In this document: positions 1 through 5,454 of the stretch, piece by piece | How positions within the stretch are numbered: position 1 is the stretch's first letter | How the letters are laid out: the number at the start of each line of letters is the position of its first letter | Source: Bacillota bacterium | GTDB lineage: Bacteria > Bacillota > Dethiobacteria > DTU022 > JAAZDR01 | DNA: 5,682 nt | Direction: 5' to 3' | NCBI GenBank assembly: GCA_012512705.1 | Contig: JAAZDR010000287.1 | Span: forward strand, 1-5,682 | Made by a program: the position numbers and the translations under genes | The notes under the pieces: generated by a model | Database searches by the model: none | Told to the model about the DNA's origin: nothing | The model's input: only the letters and a program-made list of their open reading frames with translations

Positions 1-2451
1 AGCCTGCAAAGCCCCTTCATATAAAATAGCTGCTGTTTCGCCGACTTGCCGACCACGAGGGTCACTGTCTTCTTTATAAATTATGTAATCCAAAGCCTTG
101 GCACTTACCTTTGCACAGGCGCGGATCAGCTTTGCTGAGCGATCTCCAGGAACGCCGACAACGCCAATCAGACGTGCCGGATTGAGACGCCGTGCCATCT
201 GCAGCACTGCAGCGATCCCCGCAGGGTTATGGCCATAATCTAGTAAAACTCGACAGTAGCCAAGGTCAAAGAGGTTGCAGCGTCCGGGGTTTTGCTCTGT
301 AGTCGCCTCGAAGCTTTGCAAAGCGGCAACTAGCTGGTCTTTGTTTATCCCCAAAGCAACGGCAGCAGAAATCGCTGCCAGAACATTTTCTACGTTATGC
401 TTCGCTTTCCCCTCAAAAGTAAGGGGTATTTCTTTTAAGGACAAAAGGTTTTCTAACCGAGCTCCGGCGGCAAGAAAAATTTTTCCTTTGGAGACGATCA
501 CTGCCTTTCCTCCCTGTCCCAGGTGGCGCCGGACAATAATGTTATCACTTTTTTGTGTAAAATAAATGATCCTGGAGCGAACCCGCTCAACAACGCGTAA
601 TACGTTTCGATCATCAGCATTAAGCACTGCTGCCCCCTGCGGGTAGAGGGCTTCAACAACCAGAGATTTTATAAAGATCAAGTCATCGATACTGCGGATA
701 CCATCCTGACCGAAATGATCAGCACTAATATTTGTCAGCACAGCAACATCAGCCGCATCATAACCAAGACCACGGCGCACCAGCCCGCCGCGAGCGGTCT
801 CTAGCACAGCAACATCTACCCGCGGATCACGCAAAAGCATACGCGCACTCTCCGCTCCAGACTTATCACCTGGCAGCAGACAGTGTTCATTTAAAAATAC
901 GCCGTCTGTTGTTGTCATCCCGACATTTGTTTTACGATCCTGGCGCAAGATGTGGCTTATAAGACGTACTGTCGTTGTTTTCCCGTTTGTACCGGTAACA
1001 GATACTACCGGAATACGCACTTTTTCGCCGGGTGGGAAAAGCATATTTACAATACTTTTCCCCACATTGCGTGCTTTACCCTGGGCAGGGTAGTGATGCA
1101 TCCTGATTCCAGGCGCAGCATTAACCTCGATTACTGCTCCTTTTTCTCCCATGGGGATGCTGATGTCAGGGGTGACTATATCTATGCCAGCTAGATCGAG
1201 GCCGATCGCCTGGGCTGCACGTAAAGCAAGCTCTTCATTGGCAGGATGCACATCGTCAGTTACATCGACTGCAATGCCTCCGGTGCTCAAATTTGCATTT
1301 TCCCGCAAATAGATAATCCGTCCTTTTTCGGGGATGGAATCGAAGCACAAACCCTGCCGGGAAAGGGCTGCTTGGGAGAATTGATCCATTTTGATCTTTG
1401 TTAAAGGCAATTCATGCCCCTCCCCGCGTAGGGGATCAGCATTAACGCGCTCTATAAGCTTACGGATGCTGCTTTTTCCGTCACCAATAACATGGGCAGG
1501 AATCCGCTCGGCAACGGCAACCACCTTACCGCCCACGACAAGAAAACGGTACTGGCGACCTTTAATATATTCCTCCACAAGCACACCTTCATCAAATTGA
1601 CGTGCTAAGGCAAACGCTTCTTCTATTTCTTTCGCTGTATTGAGGTTCAACGATACGCCCTTGCCCTGATTCCCTCTGACCGGCTTTACAACCACCGGAG
1701 AAGAAAGCCACTGCCAAACACCAAGAGCCTGCTCCACGGAAAAAACTTGCTCTCCTGCGGGCACAGGCACCAGTACACCCCTTAATAGCTCCTTAGCCAA
1801 GTTTTTGTCGCTGGCGATATCACAGGCGATACACCCAGTCTGATCCGTAAGTGTAGCCCATATTCGCCTCTGATAACAGCCTGTCCCAAGTTGTAAAAGG
1901 CTTATTCCTTCCTGCAAAAAAAAGATCGGGATTCCCCTCTCCCTGGCAGCATCGATAATTGCCTGTGTGCTTGGACCTGGTTCTAGTTCCCTGCGCATCT
2001 TTTCCACCGCTTTTAAGGCAGCTTTAATATCCGGAACCACACCATCATGCAGCGTGCTTACGAGATACAGCGCATAGTTCGCTAAAAACTCCGCTGCTTG
2101 GCGCAGACGATACTCAAAAATAATTTCTACTACTCCGGGAATATCCGTCTCCACGGTTTTGCCATACCTTGAACCTATACCTGCTTGCTCTTGCAGCTCA
2201 AGGATTACATGCTCTAGCACATGACCCAGGTAGGTTCCTTCCTGAAGCCTTTCCACAAACCCATCAGGCCGACTGCGCGAACAGTGATGTTTTTTTAAGC
2301 CGGGAAGCAGCTCTAAAAGTGCCGTGCAAAATGCCGGTAGTTGATCGGTTCTTTTTCTAGCTGCCTCTTCTAAGTCGACAATGAATTTAATTACCGGGCG
2401 GTGGCTGTAAATATTTCGTCCTGAATAAACCTGAAACCCTAAACTTTTCAT
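1..2451 (-). CDS. cphA: Cyanophycin synthetase (CphA1 type), C-terminus outside window
   Basis: Cytoplasmic enzyme that builds cyanophycin by adding Asp to the poly-Asp backbone and then Arg to each side chain, using ATP for both steps. I translated the minus strand by hand: 817 codons stay open from ATG at 2451 to the window edge. Residues 1-160 match the CphA N domain, with G-HVLEH around 76-81 (H77, E80, H81). An ATP-grasp domain follows at about 162-475, with KPVRGNQGKGV at 256-266 and EVNAAPG at 442-448. A Mur-ligase-like domain begins near 480, with P-loop GTNGKTTT at 487-494, ETARGG at 551-556 and DYGHNPAG at 738-745. Both ligase centres look intact, so this is CphA1 rather than a degenerate paralogue. 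Family length is about 870-900 residues, so some 60-80 are missing, through truncation by the window and not by mutation. GGGAG lies 8 nt before the ATG. It sits 67 nt downstream of cphB with no terminator between, so the two are probably co-transcribed. Confidence 0.97.
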   Translation of the reverse strand, partial: MKSLGFQVYSGRNIYSHRPVIKFIVDLEEAARKRTDQLPAFCTALLELLPGLKKHHCSRSRPDGFVERLQEGTYLGHVLEHVILELQEQAGIGSRYGKTVETDIPGVVEIIFEYRLRQAAEFLANYALYLVSTLHDGVVPDIKAALKAVEKMRRELEPGPSTQAIIDAARERGIPIFFLQEGISLLQLGTGCYQRRIWATLTDQTGCIACDIASDKNLAKELLRGVLVPVPAGEQVFSVEQALGVWQWLSSPVVVKPVRGNQGKGVSLNLNTAKEIEEAFALARQFDEGVLVEEYIKGRQYRFLVVGGKVVAVAERIPAHVIGDGKSSIRKLIERVNADPLRGEGHELPLTKIKMDQFSQAALSRQGLCFDSIPEKGRIIYLRENANLSTGGIAVDVTDDVHPANEELALRAAQAIGLDLAGIDIVTPDISIPMGEKGAVIEVNAAPGIRMHHYPAQGKARNVGKSIVNMLFPPGEKVRIPVVSVTGTNGKTTTVRLISHILRQDRKTNVGMTTTDGVFLNEHCLLPGDKSGAESARMLLRDPRVDVAVLETARGGLVRRGLGYDAADVAVLTNISADHFGQDGIRSIDDLIFIKSLVVEALYPQGAAVLNADDRNVLRVVERVRSRIIYFTQKSDNIIVRRHLGQGGKAVIVSKGKIFLAAGARLENLLSLKEIPLTFEGKAKHNVENVLAAISAAVALGINKDQLVAALQSFEATTEQNPGRCNLFDLGYCRVLLDYGHNPAGIAAVLQMARRLNPARLIGVVGVPGDRSAKLIRACAKVSAKALDYIIYKEDSDPRGRQVGETAAILYEGALQA

Positions 2452-2518
2452 GCCAACAACTCCCATTCAAATGCTGCATAGCGGTTAATATGCCCGTAAA
2501 AGAAAAAATCTATACGAA

Positions 2519-3322
2519 TCATGCAAGCTTTGATAGCGTTGGCCTCCTTAGTTTTAGGTTAAAGGCAGCACCCGCGGAAAGAATGTGCAACTGCACGTCA
2601 AAAAGGGAAAGGGCTTCATTCTCCCTTTGGTCAGAAACATTGGAAAAAGAGATCCCTTGGCCGTCAATCACACTGACTGTCTCACTACCGAGCACATAAA
2701 AACTGTTTTCATCTTTGAACAATGCAGCCGTATTTTCGTCTATGCCAATACCAAAAACTGCAGGGTTTTGGGCGACTACTGCTAACAGGCGACCTAAACG
2801 CCCCCTTTGGGCGAAGTGCTGATCAATAACAACATCCGAAAGCAGAGCAAATCCAGGGGCCATGCGCAAAATTTCTTTTTTCGGTGCTCTTTCATCATCA
2901 CCGCCAACAATCATCGTAGCGCCCACTACTGCGGCTCCGGCACTTGTTCCAGCAACGATAGTTCCCTCAGCATAGCACTTTTTGATTGCGCTGTGGATCA
3001 CCGTTCCACCAAGAATTCCGGTTAGCCGTAACTGGTCACCGCCACTGATAAATATCCCTGTTGCCTTAAAAAGCGATGCTGCTGCCTCTCTACTTACTTC
3101 GCGGCGCTTATCGAAGGCAATAATATCTACTGAACTTGCTCCCAGTTTTAAAAATAACCTGCGGTATTCCTCTCCCACCTTACGTGGAGCGGCAGCAGCG
3201 GTTGTAATCACAGCAAGCCGTGATTTGGACGACCCGGCGAGCTTTACAAATTCGCGTAAAAGAAAACAATTACCAGTTTTATCTTCAGCACCGCCGATAA
3301 TCAATAAATTCCGTTCGCTCAA
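2519..3322 (-). CDS. cphB: Cyanophycinase (peptidase family S51)
   Basis: Serine-type exopeptidase that degrades cyanophycin to beta-Asp-Arg dipeptides, the counterpart of the adjacent cphA. I choose the TTG at 3322, giving 267 residues. It lies 8 nt behind the core of a near-perfect Shine-Dalgarno site, and the protein then opens SERNLLIIGGAEDK as the family does; a longer frame from TTG at 3349 would begin inside the preceding terminator. The nucleophile is S127 in GTSAGAA (125-131). H169 lies in DQHF and E196 in IDENTA. The spacings S-42-H-27-E equal those I remember for Synechocystis CphB (Ser132, His174, Glu201). GGDQ at 94-97 and R173 fit the Asp/Arg-binding pocket. The length is normal for the family (about 270) and no key residue is missing. 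Other S51 members include alpha-aspartyl dipeptidase PepE, but the IIGGAEDK opening and the cphA neighbour favour cyanophycinase. No gene for an isoaspartyl dipeptidase, which would finish the breakdown, is visible here. Confidence 0.95.
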   Translation of the reverse strand: MSERNLLIIGGAEDKTGNCFLLREFVKLAGSSKSRLAVITTAAAAPRKVGEEYRRLFLKLGASSVDIIAFDKRREVSREAAASLFKATGIFISGGDQLRLTGILGGTVIHSAIKKCYAEGTIVAGTSAGAAVVGATMIVGGDDERAPKKEILRMAPGFALLSDVVIDQHFAQRGRLGRLLAVVAQNPAVFGIGIDENTAALFKDENSFYVLGSETVSVIDGQGISFSNVSDQRENEALSLFDVQLHILSAGAAFNLKLRRPTLSKLA

Positions 3323-3325
3323 GCA

Positions 3326-3337
3326 GATCACCCCCTT
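3326..3337 (-). promoter_or_regulatory. Strong ribosome-binding site that fixes the cphB start
   Basis: On the minus strand this reads AAGGGGGTGATC, matching 11 of 12 positions of the full anti-Shine-Dalgarno complement AAGGAGGTGATC. Its GGGGG core is 8 nt from the TTG at 3322. The in-frame GTG at 3331 lies inside the site and the TTG at 3349 lies before it, so neither can be the start served by this site. Such strong pairing probably compensates for the weak TTG codon. Confidence 0.85.
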
Positions 3338-3347
3338 TTTATTATGC

Positions 3348-3381
3348 AAAAAAGACAGCCACTTTAATAGGCAGCTGTCTT
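3348..3381 (-). terminator. Rho-independent terminator after pncB
   Basis: On the minus strand, an 8-bp perfect stem AAGACAGC / GCTGTCTT (arms 3374-3381 and 3352-3359) closes a 14-nt loop and runs into six T residues (3348-3353). It begins about 20 nt after the pncB stop and is the natural end of the pncA-pncB transcript. The loop contains a further GCC/GGC pairing option. The plus-strand side is also fairly T-rich, so weak two-way activity is possible, though no convergent gene is present. Confidence 0.85.
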
Positions 3382-3400
3382 CTGGTTTGTTTTTATATTG

Positions 3401-4441
3401 TTAAAAAACTTTCTGCAAGCGGGATGTCTTTGTAATCCCTGGAATACGCCCGCGTTTAGCAATTGGTTTACCCTCTACCTCTTTCAGATCCATAGTCATA
3501 TCGATTGCTGGCGCCCTTGATATATAGCTTCCGACGCCGAAAGAATCGGCTCCTGCCTCCACCAAAGGCGGTATCCGCTCTGCAGTAATGCCGCCGGATA
3601 CAAAGATCTTTACATTGCTGTATCCATGCAGGTCGAGAGTCGCCCTTACCTCCCTGACAAGGCCGGGTGTTACCCCACCCCGCTCACCTGGTGTATCAAG
3701 CCTCACCCCCGACAGCCTCTCCTTAAGCTCTGCTGCTACCCGCAGCGACTCTTCTACTTCGTCTTTAAAAGTATCCACAAGGATCAGACGCGGAGCATCC
3801 TCTGGCATGATCTGATCGTAAGTTTTCGCTACTTTTAATGTGTCGCCAACAATCAAAAAAACAGCATGGGGAACAGTTCCTACAGGTTCTTTCCCCAGGA
3901 GCTTCGCCCCGAGGATACAGCTGCACCCATCTACCCCTCCGATTATCGCTGCTCTTTCCATCACTGGCGCTACGGCAGGGTGAACATGACGGGCGCCAAA
4001 ACAAAAAACACTCTTGTCCCCAGCTGCCTCCTTGCATCGCGCTGCTGCTGTCGCCCATCCGCTGGAGCTCGCCAAAAGTCCCAATAAAGAGGTTTCTAGC
4101 ATGCCAAAAAGGTTGTAAGGACCGCTGATGCGTAAGACAACCTCCTTCTCTGCAAAAGGTTGTCCTTCTGGCAGCGCCCAAACATCAAGATCCCGACCTT
4201 CAAGCAAAGCCAAAGCTTCTTCAATTCCGGCCAGGATGCCGGGCCTAGTTGCAAAAATCTCCGCCGACACATGAGTTTCCTCTAGGTTAAGGTGCCTTAA
4301 GATCTCCTTGGTACGCACAAAATATACATCTGTTGTCCAGCCGGCGAAGATCTCTTCATGGCTGGCGGAATGCAGCCGCCGCTTCTTATCTACCTTAAAA
4401 TTTTTTACTTCATCCAAGCTATTAATCTCCCCATGCATCAT
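3401..4441 (-). CDS. pncB: Nicotinate phosphoribosyltransferase, short archaeal/Thermoplasma-like form
   Basis: Catalyses nicotinate + PRPP to nicotinate mononucleotide, the committing step of the Preiss-Handler route to NAD, in the cytoplasm. The 346-residue protein has TTDVYFVRT at 36-44, FCFGARHVHP at 146-155 with the expected catalytic-region histidine, GTVPHA at 188-193, VDTFKDE at 222-228, RLDTPGERGG at 247-256, SGGI at 282-285 and GVGSYIS at 302-308. The C-terminal part is the type II PRTase alpha/beta barrel with its phosphate-binding loops. The length is shorter than E. coli PncB (about 400) and fits the compact form known from archaea and many clostridia. Quinolinate phosphoribosyltransferase shares the fold but is shorter (about 280) and lacks these motifs. 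GGGGG at 4447-4451 serves either of two consecutive ATG codons (5 or 8 nt away). It follows pncA by 17 nt and is closed by the terminator at 3348-3381, so the two form one operon. Confidence 0.95.
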   Translation of the reverse strand: MMHGEINSLDEVKNFKVDKKRRLHSASHEEIFAGWTTDVYFVRTKEILRHLNLEETHVSAEIFATRPGILAGIEEALALLEGRDLDVWALPEGQPFAEKEVVLRISGPYNLFGMLETSLLGLLASSSGWATAAARCKEAAGDKSVFCFGARHVHPAVAPVMERAAIIGGVDGCSCILGAKLLGKEPVGTVPHAVFLIVGDTLKVAKTYDQIMPEDAPRLILVDTFKDEVEESLRVAAELKERLSGVRLDTPGERGGVTPGLVREVRATLDLHGYSNVKIFVSGGITAERIPPLVEAGADSFGVGSYISRAPAIDMTMDLKEVEGKPIAKRGRIPGITKTSRLQKVF

Positions 4442-4458
4442 CTATACCCCCAGAAATC

Positions 4459-4977
4459 TTATACTAGCTCTACACCAAGAGTCTTTTCCATTTCTTTTAA
4501 AGCAAATTCATGTGCCGACCTGTCAAAACTAGCTACTGCATCCTTTATTACCCTTACTTCATAATTCAGGGCACGAGCATCAGCTGCAGTATATAGCACA
4601 CAGATATTTGTACAAACGCCTACAAGAGTGAGTGCAGTAACCCCTGCTTCTCTTAGGACAAGATCAAGCTCTGTGGCAAAAAAAGCACTATAGCGTCGCT
4701 TAGGGATAACGCGTTCGCCGTCCAGTGGCTGAAGGGTGGCGATAATTTCAGAACCCCGCTCACCCTGCAAGCAATGTGGCGGAAACATCTTGAATTCAGC
4801 ATCGTCCTTTTGATGCCGATCACAGACATAGATTACCTTTTCGCCCCGTTGCCTAGCCGCCTCAATCTCTGCTTTGACTTTAGCAGTAACTTCTTCTGCG
4901 ACGTCGCCCAAATACAAGACGCCCTCTTGCTCAAGAAAGTCAACAAGCATATCGATAACTAAAAGAGCTCTGCTCAT
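4459..4977 (-). CDS. pncA: Nicotinamidase (isochorismatase-like cysteine hydrolase)
   Basis: Hydrolyses nicotinamide to nicotinate and ammonia, feeding the next gene in the operon. The 172-residue protein is a complete cysteine hydrolase. The catalytic triad is D9 (in LLVIDMLVDF), K93 (in IPKRRYSAF) and C126 (in CTNICV). The V121-C122 pair sits where the family has its cis-peptide. The metal-binding set D53, H55 and H68 (in CDRH and PPHC) is present, which supports nicotinamidase over metal-free isochorismatase or general amidohydrolase relatives. The length is close to that of compact archaeal and Gram-positive nicotinamidases (about 180). The start is well supported: AGGGAGG at 4984-4990 lies 6 nt before the ATG. 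It is the first gene of the NAD salvage operon. Activity on other amides cannot be excluded from sequence, but direct coupling to pncB makes nicotinamide the best substrate. Confidence 0.93.
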   Translation of the reverse strand: MSRALLVIDMLVDFLEQEGVLYLGDVAEEVTAKVKAEIEAARQRGEKVIYVCDRHQKDDAEFKMFPPHCLQGERGSEIIATLQPLDGERVIPKRRYSAFFATELDLVLREAGVTALTLVGVCTNICVLYTAADARALNYEVRVIKDAVASFDRSAHEFALKEMEKTLGVELV

Positions 4978-5014
4978 AATTTGCCTCCCTTAAACAAAGA
5001 ATAAAAAATAAATT

Positions 5015-5043
5015 TCCATAAAGTATTCCACGTACTCTGTAAA
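5015..5043 (-). promoter_or_regulatory. Possible promoter for pncA-pncB
   Basis: On the minus strand, TTTACA (5038-5043, 5 of 6 to the sigma-A -35 box) is followed after 17 nt by TATGGA (5015-5020), a weak -10 box with only three of six consensus bases. It lies between the sspF hairpin and the pncA ribosome-binding site, where a promoter is needed. I see no convincing NiaR-type or other operator palindrome here; the best inverted repeat is only AGTA/TACT within the spacer. Confidence 0.35.
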
Positions 5044-5074
5044 ATTCCTCTTTTCGTCATTAAGCACATAAAGT

Positions 5075-5113
5075 ACATAAAGAAGGGATATACTGCTTAG
5101 AGCATATCCCTTC
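5075..5113 (-). terminator. Hairpin terminator after sspF-like gene
   Basis: On the minus strand, a perfect 10-bp stem GAAGGGATAT / ATATCCCTTC (arms 5104-5113 and 5082-5091) with a 12-nt loop begins 9 nt after the sspF stop codon. It is followed by TTTATGTACTTT. The T tract is broken, so termination may be moderate. The opposite side has no T run, so it points leftward, separating the spore gene from the NAD salvage operon. Confidence 0.72.
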
Positions 5114-5122
5114 CTACGCTAA

Positions 5123-5305
5123 CTATTGTCCACGCTGTTGCAGGAGCGCCTTCTCTGCCCTCTCGATCGCTTTTTTCACTATGTTACCACAATTCCTGGA
5201 TGACACACTGCCCCAACCTTCTCGGTAGACGATATCAGCAACCCCTAGTTCTTCAGCAATTTCATATTTTAGTGCATCTGACATTATCGGTCGGCGTCTG
5301 GGCAC
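5123..5305 (-). CDS. sspF: Small acid-soluble spore protein, alpha/beta type, SspF-like
   Basis: DNA-binding protein made in the forespore that coats and protects spore DNA and is degraded at germination by the protease GPR. With a GTG start at 5305 it has 60 residues, equal to B. subtilis SspF (61), and shares its layout: basic N-terminus PRRRPIMSD, then KYEIAEELGV (13-22), which contains the E-IA type GPR cleavage site, then GWG at 30-32 and the helix GNIVKKAIERAEKAL (40-54). The frame can be extended to a GTG at 5314, but that codon overlaps the ribosome-binding site. M8 (ATG at 5284) is another possible start, but would lose the conserved arginine cluster. Placement directly downstream of veg matches B. 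subtilis. A sigma-G-like promoter precedes it and a hairpin follows, so it is probably a single-gene transcript in the forespore. C39 is an unusual cysteine for a class usually poor in it. Confidence 0.94.
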   Translation of the reverse strand: MPRRRPIMSDALKYEIAEELGVADIVYREGWGSVSSRNCGNIVKKAIERAEKALLQQRGQ

Positions 5306-5313
5306 ATATATCA

Positions 5314-5319
5314 CTCCTT
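5314..5319 (-). promoter_or_regulatory. Ribosome-binding site that decides the sspF start
   Basis: AAGGAG on the minus strand lies 8 nt before the in-frame GTG at 5305 and 6 nt before an out-of-frame ATG at 5307. The upstream in-frame GTG at 5312-5314 shares its first base with the site and so cannot be used by it. Confidence 0.85.
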
Positions 5320-5350
5320 AACTTTTTTTTTGGATCAATAGTAGCATCAT

Positions 5351-5380
5351 TAATATGTTCAAAAACAGACGATAAAATGC
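5351..5380 (-). promoter_or_regulatory. Candidate sigma-G (forespore) promoter for sspF
   Basis: On the minus strand, CATATTA (5351-5357) fits the sigma-G/F -10 pattern CATNHTA fully. GCATT (5376-5380), 18 nt upstream, fits four of five positions of the -35 pattern GHATR. The spacing is within the 17-18 nt usual for sigma-G. Transcription would begin about 20-30 nt before the ribosome-binding site. Because SASP genes are the classic sigma-G targets, context supports the match, although the region is AT-rich and chance hits occur. Confidence 0.6.
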
Positions 5381-5425
5381 TAGTAATAATAAGCTGTACG
5401 GCAAATATAAGTTAATAAAATTTAT

Positions 5426-5452
5426 AAAAAAAATCGGTCTCTTAACGACCGA
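5426..5452 (-). terminator. Rho-independent terminator after veg
   Basis: The 6-bp GC-rich stem TCGGTC / GACCGA (arms 5447-5452 and 5434-5439) has a 7-nt loop and is followed on the minus strand by eight T residues (5426-5433). It starts 2 nt after the veg stop codon. It separates constitutive veg transcription from the sporulation gene downstream. Confidence 0.88.
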
Positions 5453-5454
5453 GT

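Noticed and set aside
275..565. Plus-strand open frames over cphA (also near 732, 952, 1391 and 2169)
   Set aside because: They are antisense to a continuous 817-codon cphA frame with all family motifs, have no supporting ribosome-binding sites and resemble no family.
2476..2493. Hairpin GCATA/TATGC between cphB and cphA as a terminator
   Set aside because: The stem is only 5 bp and AT-rich, and no T run follows on the minus strand. It may be chance and should not stop cphBA co-transcription.
3323..3349. Longer cphB with TTG start at 3349 (276 residues)
   Set aside because: That start lies in the T run of the terminator with no ribosome-binding site, and the extra residues MHNKKGVIC merely translate the Shine-Dalgarno region.
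2982..3404. 140-codon plus-strand frame over cphB
   Set aside because: It lies antisense to the conserved cphB core, which fully explains the sequence, and runs through the pncB terminator.
3765..4181. 138-codon minus-strand frame inside pncB
   Set aside because: It is an alternative frame of pncB, whose own frame carries all the NAPRTase motifs in this stretch; the composition (many Trp, Cys, Arg, Ser) is typical of an off-frame reading.
5063..5083. Tandem ACATAAAG repeat (acataaagtacataaag) right of the pncA leader
   Set aside because: Two copies of an 8-9 nt AT-rich word in an AT-rich gap are too little to call a repeat element or operator.
4978..5122. Riboswitch or NiaR-type operator upstream of the NAD salvage operon
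   Set aside because: The only strong structure is the sspF terminator hairpin. The remaining roughly 95 nt show no second stem set and no good palindrome, so there is nothing to support a riboswitch or repressor site.
5306..5314. Longer sspF with GTG start at 5314 (63 residues)
   Set aside because: The codon overlaps the AAGGAG site itself; the downstream GTG gives correct spacing and the family N-terminus.
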